Source: Haliea sp. (GTDB lineage Bacteria; Pseudomonadota; Gammaproteobacteria; Pseudomonadales; Halieaceae). Taken from it: DNA of 64,000 bases. The stretch lies in assembly GCA_024642245.1 (NCBI GenBank), contig JAHEBM010000006.1:1-64000 (forward strand), given 5' to 3'. The notes under the pieces were generated by a model. That model did not search any database. It was given only the letters and a program-made list of their open reading frames with translations, and had not been told where the DNA came from. Position numbers and translations under genes: made by a program. Shown here piece after piece: positions 38,086 through 48,265 of the stretch. How positions within the stretch are numbered: position 1 is the stretch's first letter; the number at the start of each line of letters is the position of its first letter.

Positions 38086-39925
38086 ACCATCGCGTCTGCG
38101 CAGGGTGTTCGCGGCGATCTGGAACGGTATAACCCGGATCAGGCTGGCGCTGTCCAATATCCTGTTCCTGGTTTTTATCGCCCTGATCTATTTCGTCTAT
38201 ATCGGCGGGGGAGAGGAGTCGCCACCCGAGAAAGCCGCACTGCTGCTGAACCTCGCGGGTACGGTCGTGGACCAGAAAACCCAGGTGGAACCGCTGCAGG
38301 CCCTGCTGGGGGAACCCACGCCTGAAAATCATGAGGTACTGTTGCGGGATGTCATCGACGCGATCAATTTCGCCAGGGATGACCCTGCCGTCAACTCCCT
38401 GGTGATGGAGCTCGATGAGCTGGGTTACCTGGGTATCAGCAAGACCCAGGAGATCGCCACCGCGCTGGAGTCCTTCAAGGGCGCGGGCAAGCCGGTGGTG
38501 GCCGTGGGAGACTTCTACACCCAGGACCAGTTCCTGCTGGCGAGCTACGCCGACAGCATCATTGTTAACGCCATGGGTGGCGTGGGCCTCGAGGGTTTTA
38601 GCAGCTATCGCAACTACTACCGGGAAACCCTGGAGAAGATGCTGGTCAACGTGCACGTGTTTCACGCAGGTGAGTTCAAGTCTATTGCCGAACCTTTCCT
38701 GCGTGATGACATGTCCCCGGGCGAAAAGCTGCTGACCGAGCGCTGGCTGGAAGTGCTTTGGGGACAGTATGCCGCCACGGTCGAAGCGCAGCGTGACCTG
38801 CCCCCAGGGAGTGTGAATGACTACGTGAACAATTACTCCAGCTTACTGGTCGAGCAGGGCGGGGATGCGGCAGCCGTGGCGCTCAAAGCCGGTATGGTGG
38901 ACAAGATACTCAACAGGGAGGAGGCCAATGATTACCTGGTCGAGCTGGTGGGTGCCAGTAACGAGGATGGGCTCTACGAGGCGGTGTTGTTCGAGCCCTA
39001 TGTGCGTCGCCTGCGTCCCGGCCGGTTGACCCCGGTCGAGGGAGATCGGGTGGCGGTGATCACTGCGGAAGGCAATATCGTACCTGGCGACCAACCCCCC
39101 GGGGCGATTGGCGGCGACTCCCTGGCGCAGCTGATCAAGGACACTGCGACCCAGGAGGGAGTGAGCGCCATCGTATTGCGTGTTAACAGCGGCGGCGGCA
39201 GTGTCTTTGCCTCCGAGCTTATCCGCCAGGAACTGCTCAGGACCAGGGCGACGGGAATGCCCGTGGTGATATCCATGGGTGCTATTGCTGCCTCCGGAGG
39301 CTACTATATCGCGGCAGAGGCTGATGAAATCTGGGCAACCCCCGCGACCATCACCGGCAGTATCGGTGTGTTCGCGGCCATCCCCACCTTTGAGCGCCTG
39401 CTGGAGCGTATTGGCGTACACACCGACGGGGTCGGCACCACTGACCTGGCGGGTTCGCTGCGGCTGGACCGACCCTTGAACCCGGAAGTGGCTGAGGCTA
39501 TTCGCAGCGGGGTTGATTTCAGCTACCGCACGTTCCGCGAGCTGGTTGCCCGGGGGCGGGATTTGACTCCCGAGCAGGTGAATGCCCTGGCAGAAGGGCG
39601 CATCTGGAGTGCGCCGGACGCGCTGGAGCATGGGCTGCTCGACGGCATTGGCTCGCTGGCCGACGCGGTCGCCGCGGCCGCTGCCCGGGCGGGGCTTGAT
39701 CATTACGAGGTGGAATATGTGGCACCGTCCCTGTCGCCCCGGGAGATGTTCCTGCAAAGCCTGGCGGATCGCATCGGGGGCTTGCGGCTATGGTCGGCTT
39801 CCGGCCTCAGCGGCCCGTTGGCGGTGTTACTGGCGCCGATCAGGGATGCTGGCGCAGAACTGGCCAGTCTCTCGGATCCGCGTCATCTTTATGTGCGCTG
39901 TATTCCCTGCGGGGCGGTACGCTAG
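38078..39925 (+). CDS. sppA: Signal peptide peptidase SppA (protease IV), 67 kDa type
   Basis: Membrane-bound serine protease with a Ser/Lys dyad that clears signal peptides in the inner membrane. The 615-residue chain has one N-terminal anchor (about 22-42) and two tandem S49 domains. The catalytic Lys is K201 in the N-terminal half (EFKSIAEPF), and the nucleophile is S406 in the C-terminal half (AIAASGGYYIA), which matches the E. coli double-domain enzyme. ATG 38078 follows AGGAGAG; the longer frame upstream is shadow. The TAG stop is in a stem-loop. Confidence 0.93.
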
Positions 39926-39958
39926 GCAGGCCCCCCCCGGGCGGCGCCCGCTTGCCTA
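39923..39958. terminator. Stem-loop formed by two convergent stop codons
   Basis: TAGGCAGG (39923-39930) pairs with CTTGCCTA (39951-39958) with one G-U pair, and an inner GGGC/GCCC stem lies between. The first arm begins with the sppA stop; the second ends with the complement of the RND permease stop. No U-tract. It is likely a shared 3' end for both transcripts. Confidence 0.45.
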
Positions 39959-42900
39959 TTGCCCGCTGGCCAGCCCCTTGGGGTTAGTGTCAGCGGGCGC
40001 TCCGGACCTTGCTGGCGAGCCTGCCCACCAGCGGTTCAGGTCTTCCAGTATCAGGTACAGGCACGGCACCAGCAGGAGAGTAATGACTGTGGCGAACACG
40101 ATGCCGAAGGCCAGGGAGATGGCCATCGGTACCATCGCCTGCGCCTGGGCACTGCGTTCCAGCAGCATGGGCGCCAGGCCCATGAAGGTGGTCAATGAGG
40201 TCAGCAGGATTGCCCGGAAGCGGCGGCTGGTGGCCTCGGTTACCGCAGCATAGCGATCCGCACCCCGCGCCATCGCCGTGTTGGTGTAGTCCACGAGCAG
40301 GAGGCTGTCGTTGACTACCACGCCACTGAGCGCGATCACCCCTATCATCGACATCATGCTGAAGGCATAACCGGTGACCCAGTGCCCCACGATCGCGCCG
40401 ATAATGCCAAATGGAATGACACCCATGATAATCATCGGCTGCAGGTAGGACCTGGTGGGAATGGCGAGCAGGGCATAGATACCGAAGATCGCCAGGGCGA
40501 AGCCCACCATCAGGCTGACCCCCAGCTTTCTCTCTTCGTCGGCCATACCCGAGACGCCGTAACTGAGCCCCGGATATTTTTCAAGAAGACGGGGTATGAC
40601 GTGTTTTTCGACTTCATCCGTCACCACGGACGGTTGTACCCGCTCCTTGTCAGCCTCGGCGGTAACCTCCGAGGCGCGCTGGAAGTTGATGTGGGTGGTT
40701 TTCAGCAGTCCCTGGGTGATATCCAGCCTGGCCACCGTATCGAAGGGCACCTCGTCGCCCTGGGGTGTGCGGATATACATATTGTTGAGGCTGCTGGTCA
40801 TTTCCCGGTCGGCCCGCGGGTAGCGCACCATCACCTTGACTTCATCCGCCCCGCGCTGCACTCGCTGCGCCTCGGCGCCGTAAAACGCGTGACGTACCTG
40901 ACTGCCCAGGTCGAAACGTGTCAGCCCGAGTGATTCTGCCTCGGGCAGGATGTCCAGGTGAAATTCGTCAGCGGTATCGCCGGCACCGTTGCGAATGTCA
41001 TAAACACCGGCATAGTGGTGCAGTGCTTCTTCCAGTTCCTCCGAGGCGGCCTTGAGGGCCTTGAAGTCGTGGTGCATCAGGTCGAAGGCGATGGCCGGCC
41101 CAAAGCCGCCTTCATCATCGCCGCTGATGGCGAGCACCTCGGCGCCGTGGATGGTGCCGACCCGTTCCCGCCAGCGCTGTTCCACCTCGCGTGTGGAAAT
41201 ACTGCGCTGGTCATCCTTGGTCAGCTCAACCGAGATGCGGCCATTGATCTGGTCGTAGCCATAGGCAGCGACGTGGGCGACCAGCTTTTCACTGCCCTGG
41301 GTTTCCTTTTCGTATTCGGCTTCTACCTGCTGCAGCGCGGCGATCATCTCGCCGATTGCCTGCTGGGTGCGCTCTTCCGGTGTGCCGTGTGCCAGGCGTA
41401 GTTCAGCCTTGAGGAATTCGCTGCGAGCCTCGGGAGACAGGATAGTACGGACCTGCCCACCCGCCAGGAGGCCGCCGCACAGGATCATAAGGGCAAGAAA
41501 CAGGCCCAGCGTTATATACCGGTTGGCCACACAGCGTTGCATGAAGGGTATGTAAGTATTGTCGACAAAATTCCTCAGGCGATTATTGCAGCCCTCCTGC
41601 ACCCGGTTGATCGACAATAACAGGGGGTGATGCGCTGGCTTGCTGTGGGCCAGGTGCGCTGGCAGTATCCACTTGGACTCCACCAGGGAGAACGCGAGGC
41701 ACAATACGACCACGATGCCGCAGGCCTCGGGAAATGCCCCAAAAGCACCCTCCACAAACAGGGTCGGTGCGAAAGCGATGATAGTGGTCAACACGCCGAA
41801 AGTGGCCGGTGTGGCAACCTTGTAAACTCCCGCCACCACACTCTGCACGCTATGGCCGTGCATCTCCTGCTCGGCGTAGGCGCTCTCGCCCATGATAATA
41901 GCGTCGTCCACAATAATGCCGAGCGCGATGATGAAGCCGAAAATACTGAGCATATCGAGGCTGGCGTCGACCATGGGTGTGCTGATCACCGCCATGGCGC
42001 CGAGAAAGCATACCGGAATGCCCAGCATGACCCAGAATGCCAGCTTGATCTCAAGAAACAGCGCGAGCACGATGAAAACCAGCAGGGCGCCCATACCCAG
42101 GTTTTTCATCATCATCCGCAGCCTGCCCTCGAGGTAGTAGGTCATGTCGTTCCAGGCTTCGAGCTTCACCCCTTCGGGCAGTTCGCCACGTTTTGTTTCT
42201 ATGAAGGCGCGGGTGGCCCTGGCCGTATCGATAATATCCTGCTTGCCCATGCTGAATACGTTGATGCCCAGGGAGTACTGCCCGTTAAAGATCGAGAAGC
42301 CCCGGCCATCGACAAAGCCGTCGTCTACGGTAGCGATATCACCGAGCAGCAGGCGGGTGCCGTCCGGCCACGTGCGTAATACGATGTCCTCGAAATCCTG
42401 TTGCACATAGGCCTGGCCCAGGGTGCGCAGCATGATGTCGCCATGCCGGGTCTGCACCGAGCCGGCTGGAATATCCAGGGAGGAGGCCGAGATGATATTG
42501 GCAACATCGCCCAGGGTGAGGTGGTACTCGCGCAGCAGTTGCTCGGATATTTCCACGGAAATTTCATAGTCGCGCGCGCCCACCACCGTCGCCGCGGAAA
42601 CCTCCGGCAGGCCGAGCAGTTCGCGGCGGATCTCGTCCGCCAGGGATTTCATTGCCCGCTCGTCTATGTCGCCGGAAAGTTGCAGCGTCAGTGCGGGAAA
42701 CAGTACCTCGGGTTGCCGGACGATCGGTTCCTCGGCGCCGGCAGGGAAGTGCTGGATGGCATTGATGCGGTTTTGTACCTCGTTGAGCAGCTTTGCCAGG
42801 TCCATTCCGTCGCTGGGCTCTATCCAGAGGGTCGCATAGGACTCGAAAGCATCCGATTCCACGCGCTTGATACCGTCCAGGTCGTTGATGGCCTCCTCGA

Positions 42901-43117
42901 TTTTGAGAACAACGCCCTGTTCGACCTCTTCCGGCGCCGCACCGGGGTAGGGCGCCGTGATATAGATGGCTTCGATGTCGAGCGCGGGAAACATGGCGCG
43001 CTGGATGGTAAAGGCCGAACCGAGCCCCACAACCATGATGATCAGCATCAACAGGTTGGCGGCGACCGGGTTGTGGGCAAACCAGGCGATGACACCCCTG
43101 GGATGTTCGACGCTCAC
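39956..43117 (-). CDS. RND efflux transporter, inner-membrane permease (AcrB family)
   Basis: Proton-driven pump of 1053 residues with the classic layout: helix 1 at about 8-30, a large periplasmic loop to about 330, helices 2-7, the second loop and helices 8-12. TM4 holds GIIVDDAIIMGES with the paired Asp for proton relay, and TM10-11 hold GVVVNDSLLLVDY and a terminal VITLLLVPCLYLI. Sequence is closer to the metal/multidrug-like 'efflux RND permease' group than to AcrB itself; the substrate is unknown. It overlaps the adaptor gene by four bases. No TolC-type gene is adjacent. Confidence 0.93.
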   Translation of the reverse strand: MSVEHPRGVIAWFAHNPVAANLLMLIIMVVGLGSAFTIQRAMFPALDIEAIYITAPYPGAAPEEVEQGVVLKIEEAINDLDGIKRVESDAFESYATLWIEPSDGMDLAKLLNEVQNRINAIQHFPAGAEEPIVRQPEVLFPALTLQLSGDIDERAMKSLADEIRRELLGLPEVSAATVVGARDYEISVEISEQLLREYHLTLGDVANIISASSLDIPAGSVQTRHGDIMLRTLGQAYVQQDFEDIVLRTWPDGTRLLLGDIATVDDGFVDGRGFSIFNGQYSLGINVFSMGKQDIIDTARATRAFIETKRGELPEGVKLEAWNDMTYYLEGRLRMMMKNLGMGALLVFIVLALFLEIKLAFWVMLGIPVCFLGAMAVISTPMVDASLDMLSIFGFIIALGIIVDDAIIMGESAYAEQEMHGHSVQSVVAGVYKVATPATFGVLTTIIAFAPTLFVEGAFGAFPEACGIVVVLCLAFSLVESKWILPAHLAHSKPAHHPLLLSINRVQEGCNNRLRNFVDNTYIPFMQRCVANRYITLGLFLALMILCGGLLAGGQVRTILSPEARSEFLKAELRLAHGTPEERTQQAIGEMIAALQQVEAEYEKETQGSEKLVAHVAAYGYDQINGRISVELTKDDQRSISTREVEQRWRERVGTIHGAEVLAISGDDEGGFGPAIAFDLMHHDFKALKAASEELEEALHHYAGVYDIRNGAGDTADEFHLDILPEAESLGLTRFDLGSQVRHAFYGAEAQRVQRGADEVKVMVRYPRADREMTSSLNNMYIRTPQGDEVPFDTVARLDITQGLLKTTHINFQRASEVTAEADKERVQPSVVTDEVEKHVIPRLLEKYPGLSYGVSGMADEERKLGVSLMVGFALAIFGIYALLAIPTRSYLQPMIIMGVIPFGIIGAIVGHWVTGYAFSMMSMIGVIALSGVVVNDSLLLVDYTNTAMARGADRYAAVTEATSRRFRAILLTSLTTFMGLAPMLLERSAQAQAMVPMAISLAFGIVFATVITLLLVPCLYLILEDLNRWWAGSPARSGAPADTNPKGLASGQ

Positions 43118-44394
43118 TGGCCGCCCATCGTGTTGCCGGCTTGCGGGCTCGCGGCCGTCTGGTCCTTCGAGGCATCGCGCGCGGTATCAATCGGTTGGCC
43201 TGCCCGGTTGCCCAGTGCATCTGTCGGGGTGCTGGACAGGATTTTGACTTCGGCCCCGGCAAAGGAGGCATCGAGACTGGTCAGGGATACCCGGTCGCCC
43301 TCGTCGAGGCCGGCGCTGATGTAGACCCGGTCACCGCCAGTGCGCAGGCTGGTCACCTGCCGATTGCGCAGGTGCGAGGACTCATCCACCACCCAGACGT
43401 AATTGCCTGCCCGCAGTACGTAGCGTGGCAGTACGACGACATCCTGCAGCTCGCGGCCCGCTATATTGGCATTGACGAAAGTGCCTATCCGCAGGGGCGA
43501 TTGGCCCGGGTGACGCAGGCCGTAAGGGTCCTCTATCCGGGCGACGGTATACAGCGCGCGGGAGCGTTCATCGAACACGCCTTCGGTGCGATGCAGCGTG
43601 GCGGACCAGTGTTTGAGATCGCCACCCACGTCGGTATAGAGGTCGATTGCCGAGCCGTTCTCATAACCTTCCAGCCCGGGCAACTCGAGGTATTCGAGCT
43701 TGCTCTGGGGAATCGGCAGCCGCACCTCGGCTGTTTCAACGGAAAAAATGTCTGCCAGTGGTGTGCCCGCCCCGACGAACTGTCCAAGGTCTGTTTGCTT
43801 CTGGCGGATCAGTGCGTCGTAGGGCGCCCTGATAATGGTGCGCTCGAGGTTGTCGCGGGCAGTGTTCAGGTCCGCCTGGGCGGCCAGCAACCCTGCCGCT
43901 GCTTCCTCCAGCTGGGGCTTGCGCAGGTAGAGATCCCTGGCCTCGTCACTGCGCTGGGCGTTCCTGGGCAATTTTTCCCATTCGCGCAGGGCAACCTCGG
44001 CGCGTCCTTTTTCCTGCACCAGCGCGCTCTCCGCGGACTCGAGTGCCGCCTGTGCATGCAGCAGGCTGGTCTGGTAATCCCTTGGGTCGATGCGAAGCAG
44101 CACATCGTTGCGCGAGACAAAGCCGCCCACGTGAAAACCCGGGGACACCTCGATGATCCTGCCTTTGACTTCCGCGAGGAGCGTGGACTCCTGCACGGGA
44201 CTGACCGTGCCCTGGGCTTGCACCTCGATGCGCACGTTCTGCTTCACCACCTGGGCGACGTCCACGGTTATTGTGGCGTAAACCGGCTCGGCGATTTCGG
44301 CGGCAGGACGGGTCAGGTACATCAGTGCGCTGATTGCCGAGGCACCGGCTATCAATGCAAGGGATAGAACTGCCTGTTTTGACTTGCTGGCCAC
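43114..44394 (-). CDS. RND efflux periplasmic adaptor subunit (MFP)
   Basis: Membrane-fusion protein of 426 residues linking the pump to an outer-membrane channel. N-terminal membrane anchor (AVLSLALIAGASAISALMYL), split lipoyl domain around VQAQGTVSPVQESTLLAEVKG and RAPYDALIRQKQTDLGQFV, a coiled-coil hairpin between them (about 115-185), then beta-barrel and membrane-proximal domains. The start at 44394 is GTG. The upstream 159 bases contain a TATAAA -10 candidate near 44475 and an inverted repeat CAGCTAT/ATAGCTG (44488-44511). Confidence 0.92.
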   Translation of the reverse strand: MASKSKQAVLSLALIAGASAISALMYLTRPAAEIAEPVYATITVDVAQVVKQNVRIEVQAQGTVSPVQESTLLAEVKGRIIEVSPGFHVGGFVSRNDVLLRIDPRDYQTSLLHAQAALESAESALVQEKGRAEVALREWEKLPRNAQRSDEARDLYLRKPQLEEAAAGLLAAQADLNTARDNLERTIIRAPYDALIRQKQTDLGQFVGAGTPLADIFSVETAEVRLPIPQSKLEYLELPGLEGYENGSAIDLYTDVGGDLKHWSATLHRTEGVFDERSRALYTVARIEDPYGLRHPGQSPLRIGTFVNANIAGRELQDVVVLPRYVLRAGNYVWVVDESSHLRNRQVTSLRTGGDRVYISAGLDEGDRVSLTSLDASFAGAEVKILSSTPTDALGNRAGQPIDTARDASKDQTAASPQAGNTMGGQ

Positions 44395-44525
44395 TGTAGA
44401 AAGATATCCGCTGGGGCCAGTACCCTGATGCTGTCAACGCAGTGGGAACCGACACGGTAAAAGTGTTTTATTTATACCACAGGACGTCAGCTATGGGCTA
44501 AAAAATAGCTGGTTTTTAGACACAT

Positions 44526-44544
44526 GGGGGCGATTGCCGCCCCC
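44526..44544 (-). terminator. Hairpin downstream of the mscS-type gene
   Basis: GGGGGCG (44526-44532) pairs perfectly with CGCCCCC (44538-44544) across five bases, starting ten bases after the mscS-type stop on the minus strand. U residues follow only after several bases, so termination efficiency is uncertain. Confidence 0.45.
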
Positions 44545-44553
44545 GGGATAAAA

Positions 44554-45369
44554 CTACTCGGCCTTGTCGAAGTGCACGTCCATTTGCGGATAGGGAATGG
44601 AGATACCCTCCTCGTCGAAGCGCAGTTTCACGGTTTCAGTGGTGTCCCACAGCAGTTTCCAATAGTCCTCGGTTTTGGCCCAGGGGCGAACCAGGAAATT
44701 GATGCTGGATTCCGCCAGGGCACCCAGGGCGACTACCGGGGCCGGATCCTTTAACACCCGCTCGTCTGCGGCGATAATTTCTTCCAGTATGCGCTTGGCC
44801 TTGCGGATATCGTCATCGTAGGAAACGCTGAACACCATGTCGACGCGGCGAGTGGCGCGGGCAGAGAAGTTGGTGATGTTGTTGCCGATGATGGCGCCGT
44901 TGGGGACGATCACTTCCTTGTTGTCCGGTGTTGTCATGGTCGTGGTGAAGATACTGATTTTATCGATGATACCGGTCGCACCGCCCGCCTCCACAAAGTC
45001 GCCCTTGGTGAAAGGGCGGAAAATGATCAGCATGACGCCGGCGGCGAAGTTGGACAGCGAGCTTTGCAGGGACAGGCCGATGGCGAGACCGGCCGCACCC
45101 AGCAGCGCTACCAGGGAGTTGGTGTTGATACCCAGCTGGCTCAGGGCGGCGATGACGACAAACAGCAGTAGCACCCAGCGCAGGATGGCAATCAGGAAAC
45201 CCACCAGAATATCGTCCATGCCCCGGGCGTGGAGCACCTTGCGAACGAAACCCACTACCCCCGCGACCACTATGCGGCCGACATAGAAAATTGCCAGGGA
45301 CAGAACGAGCTTGATGCCCCAGGGAATGACATAGGTTTGTACTATTTCGGCTATATCCAGATTTTCCAT
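44554..45369 (-). CDS. Small-conductance mechanosensitive channel (MscS family)
   Basis: Inner-membrane osmotic safety valve of 271 residues. Three N-terminal helices; the pore helix TM3 is seen in AGLAIGLSLQSSLSNFAAG (about 95-113), with Gly/Ala packing and the kink, then the beta domain (VEAGGATGIIDKISIFTTTM, PNGAIIGNNITNFSA) and C-terminal cage. Size is close to E. coli MscS (286). It is divergent from the maoC gene and upstream of the RND operon on the same strand, separated by a hairpin. Confidence 0.94.
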   Translation of the reverse strand: MENLDIAEIVQTYVIPWGIKLVLSLAIFYVGRIVVAGVVGFVRKVLHARGMDDILVGFLIAILRWVLLLFVVIAALSQLGINTNSLVALLGAAGLAIGLSLQSSLSNFAAGVMLIIFRPFTKGDFVEAGGATGIIDKISIFTTTMTTPDNKEVIVPNGAIIGNNITNFSARATRRVDMVFSVSYDDDIRKAKRILEEIIAADERVLKDPAPVVALGALAESSINFLVRPWAKTEDYWKLLWDTTETVKLRFDEEGISIPYPQMDVHFDKAE

Positions 45370-45504
45370 AGGGTTTTTCTCCTGATTTCTTTCCGGCTTT
45401 ACAAGGGGTCACAACTATAGCCAACCGCTCCCGCCTTGCCAACGCCGGCGCGGTTTGAGGTGAAAATTCCTCCCCCTGTGGTGAAGGAGGTGCCCGTGGG
45501 ATGG

Positions 45505-45510
45505 TATAGT
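45505..45510 (+). promoter_or_regulatory. -10 candidate for the maoC-nudix-flavoprotein-cytochrome run
   Basis: TATAGT 40 bases before the maoC ATG at 45551. No clear -35 hexamer at the right distance. Confidence 0.3.
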
Positions 45511-45550
45511 CGCCGCTGCCTGAAAACCGGTCGAAGAGGTGAAGCCTGCC

Positions 45551-46009
45551 ATGACAACTGTATTCCATACTCCGGCGGAACTGCTGGATGCACCCGGCAA
45601 GCACCTGGGCTACAGCCCGTGGCTGGAAATCGACCAGCGGCGTATCGACCTGTTTGCCGAGGCCACGGGCGATCACCAGTGGATTCATGTGGACCCTGTG
45701 CGCGCGTCGGCGGGACCCTTCGGCAAAACGATTGCCCATGGCTACCTCACTCTCTCGCTGGCGAACCAGTTCCTGCCCCAAATCATGCAAGTGGACAACG
45801 TCTCCATGGGCGTCAATTACGGTTGCGAAAAAGTGCGCTTTCCCGCGGCTGTACCCGTGGGCAGCCGGGTTCGCGGTGGCGGGGAGGTGATCAGCGCTGA
45901 AGAAGTGAAAGGCGGGGTGCAGGTGGTCGTGCGAATGACCATAGAGATTGAAGGCAGTGATCGTCCGGCCTGTGTCATCGACACCATCAGCCGTTTCTTT
46001 TCCGCCTGA
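45551..46009 (+). CDS. MaoC-type (R)-enoyl-CoA hydratase
   Basis: Hot-dog fold dehydratase of 152 residues. The hydratase-2 motif is clear: FAEATGDHQWIHVDPVRA (about 33-50, catalytic Asp and His), followed by PFGKTIAHGYLTLSL. Close to the NodN/MaoC single-domain group, which acts on short to medium acyl-CoA. ATG 45551 is preferred to the upstream GTG at 45539, with GAAGAGGTGAAG as ribosome site. First gene of a plus-strand run with NUDIX, flavoprotein and cytochrome. Confidence 0.9.
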   Translation: MTTVFHTPAELLDAPGKHLGYSPWLEIDQRRIDLFAEATGDHQWIHVDPVRASAGPFGKTIAHGYLTLSLANQFLPQIMQVDNVSMGVNYGCEKVRFPAAVPVGSRVRGGGEVISAEEVKGGVQVVVRMTIEIEGSDRPACVIDTISRFFSA

Positions 46010-46024
46010 GCCGGGGCCGAATTC

Positions 46025-46717
46025 ATGCTGGAATTGAGTAAAGCGGTTGAACCTGTGTACCCGGCGGCCACCGTGGTGCTGGTACGCGACGGTGAGCAGG
46101 GACTGGAAGCGCTGCTGGTGCAGCGTAGCAAGGCCGTGGCGCATATGGGCGGGATGTGGGTGTTTCCCGGCGGCAGGGTGGACGAGCAGGATTACCCGCC
46201 AGACCGCGACGAATACGGGGCAGCCCTGAATGCGGCTATTCGCGAAACACGCGAGGAAGCCGGCCTGGATATCGGTGAGCACCAGCTGGCCTACCTGTCA
46301 CACTGGACCACCCCCGAGGGTGCCAAGCGCCGCTTCGCCACCTGGTTTTTTCTGGCCGTACTCGAGGACGGGCAGGAAGTGACCGTGGATGGGGGTGAAA
46401 TTGCCCACCACCGGTGGGTGCGACCCGAGGTCGCCTTTGCCGAGATCGCGGACCGGGAGCACCCGTTTCGCCTGATGCCGCCGACCTTTGTCAGCCTGGT
46501 GGATATCGCCGATTGCCCGACCTGCCTGGAGGCGCACGAACGCATCTCCTCACGCGAGGCCATCCGGTACGAGCCGCGCATGGTCTTCGTCGAGGATGGA
46601 ATCTGTTTTCTTTACGAGGGTGATTCAGGCTACGCGGATGAAAATCTTGAAACCCCCGGTTCCCGCCATCGGACCTACATGATCGATGGCCAGCTGGAAT
46701 ACCTGCGCCAATACTGA
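46025..46717 (+). CDS. NUDIX hydrolase
   Basis: Nucleoside-diphosphate-linked hydrolase of 230 residues. The NUDIX box starts at GGRVDEQD (about 59-66), is interrupted by an insert, and ends in AAIRETREEAGLDI (about 77-90), the arrangement of the NUDT19-type CoA-diphosphatase branch. N-terminal AATVVLVRDGEQGLEALLVQRS and MGGMWVFPGG are typical. Substrate not established; the MaoC neighbour would suit acyl-CoA or CoA. It starts 16 bases after maoC. Confidence 0.85.
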   Translation: MLELSKAVEPVYPAATVVLVRDGEQGLEALLVQRSKAVAHMGGMWVFPGGRVDEQDYPPDRDEYGAALNAAIRETREEAGLDIGEHQLAYLSHWTTPEGAKRRFATWFFLAVLEDGQEVTVDGGEIAHHRWVRPEVAFAEIADREHPFRLMPPTFVSLVDIADCPTCLEAHERISSREAIRYEPRMVFVEDGICFLYEGDSGYADENLETPGSRHRTYMIDGQLEYLRQY

Positions 46718-46729
46718 TTGCGATAACGG

Positions 46730-48265
46730 ATGAAACAAGCAACTGAAAAATCGGGCCTGAGCCGGCGCCAGCTGCTGGCGGGTTTTGGCGCGGCCGCGGC
46801 GACCACGTTCGCGGCGGACGCCGGGGCGCTGCCCGCCGCCGGCATCGCCTCCTGGGATATGACTGCCGATGTGCTGGTAGCCGGCTCCGGCGGAGCAGGC
46901 GCCAGCGCCGCCATCGAGGCCCGGCAGGCCGGGGCGGAAGTGCTGCTGATCGAGTCGCTACCCCGGTTCGGGGGTTCCACGGCGATGTCCGCGGGTGTCG
47001 TCTACGCCGGCGGCGGCACCGCGCTGCAAAAAAAGCTCGGAATCGAAGATACCGTCGGGGACATGTTCAGCTTTATATCGGGCGCTGGCGGCAGGCACCC
47101 GCCGCTGGAGAAAATACGCTTGTACTGTGAACACAGCAGTGCGCATTTTGATTGGCTGGTCGCACAGGGTGTGCCCTACAGCGAGCAACTGTATTCCGGT
47201 ATGACCGTGCCAATGCAGGGTGAATCCCTGTATTTTTCCGGGTGTGAACAGGCCTGGCCCGCCCGGGAGCTGGCCAGGCCCGCCCCCCGGGGCCATATTC
47301 CTGTGGCGCGCGGCATGACCGGTGGCCGGGCACTGATGGCGGCGCTGCTGGCCCGGGTAGAGGAACTGGGGGTAAAACTGCAGGCGAATGTGTCCGGCCA
47401 GCGCCTGATCGTCGCCTCTGACGGCCGGGTAGTCGGTATGCAGGTCACCGCAGACGGGGTGCAACGCACCATCAGGGCGCGTCGCGGTATCGTGCTTGCC
47501 AGTGGTGGCTTTATTCACAACCGGGATATGGTCCGTGACTATGCACCGGAGCTGTTCGACTGCTCTGTGCCCTGGGGCAATGCCGGCGACCAGGGCATGG
47601 GAATCAACATGGGCATCGGTGTGGGGGCTGCTGCCCTGCGCATGCACCAGGGCTTTGCCATCGTGCCGTTGTACCCGCCCGAGGCGGTGTTGTCCGGTAT
47701 CGTGGTAAACGCCAGTGCCCAGCGTTTCGTGGCGGAGGACACCTATTACGGCGTGCTCGGCGATGCCATCGCCTACCACCAGCAGGGGCGTGCCTGGCTG
47801 TTGACGGACCAGGGTGGCCATATGCCCGCGCAGGTGGACAATTTCCCCCTGGTAGCAGAGGGCAATACCATTGGCGATCTCGCCGAGCAGCTCGGTTTTC
47901 CCAAGGGCGCGCTGCAAAATACGGTCGCTTATTACAACCGCCATGCGGACAATGGCGAGGACCCGCTGTTTCACAAGCGGCCCGGCATGCTGCGGCCGCT
48001 GCAGGGGCCGCCTTACCGTGCCTGGGACCTGTCGGTGGACAAGGCCTTTGCCCCTGCCCATACCTTTGGCGGTCTGCACACCGGGCTCGACGGCGAGGTT
48101 TTCAACAGTTTCGGCCAGACGATTCCCGGGCTTTATGCCGCCGGACGCACCAGCGCCGGTCTCCCCGGGGCGCCCTATATCGCCAGCGGCCTGTCGGTGG
48201 GAGACGCCACTTTTTTCGGTCGCCGGGCCGGGCGGGCAGCAGCGGGCAAAGGTACACCGCCATGA
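46730..48265 (+). CDS. Tat-exported FAD-dependent dehydrogenase (flavocytochrome c / ketosteroid-dehydrogenase-like)
   Basis: FAD flavoprotein of 511 residues in the fumarate reductase/3-ketosteroid-dehydrogenase superfamily. A twin-arginine signal is present (SRRQLLAGFG, residues 11-20, and an Ala-rich stretch ending near 38). The dinucleotide-binding motif is GSGGAG (52-57), and the C-terminal FAD segment is IPGLYAAGRTSAGLPGAPYI. Periplasmic export and a four-base overlap with a cytochrome c gene suggest electrons leave through that cytochrome. There is no heme motif in the protein itself. Substrate unknown; the steroid suggestion comes from neighbours. Confidence 0.82.
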   Translation: MKQATEKSGLSRRQLLAGFGAAAATTFAADAGALPAAGIASWDMTADVLVAGSGGAGASAAIEARQAGAEVLLIESLPRFGGSTAMSAGVVYAGGGTALQKKLGIEDTVGDMFSFISGAGGRHPPLEKIRLYCEHSSAHFDWLVAQGVPYSEQLYSGMTVPMQGESLYFSGCEQAWPARELARPAPRGHIPVARGMTGGRALMAALLARVEELGVKLQANVSGQRLIVASDGRVVGMQVTADGVQRTIRARRGIVLASGGFIHNRDMVRDYAPELFDCSVPWGNAGDQGMGINMGIGVGAAALRMHQGFAIVPLYPPEAVLSGIVVNASAQRFVAEDTYYGVLGDAIAYHQQGRAWLLTDQGGHMPAQVDNFPLVAEGNTIGDLAEQLGFPKGALQNTVAYYNRHADNGEDPLFHKRPGMLRPLQGPPYRAWDLSVDKAFAPAHTFGGLHTGLDGEVFNSFGQTIPGLYAAGRTSAGLPGAPYIASGLSVGDATFFGRRAGRAAAGKGTPP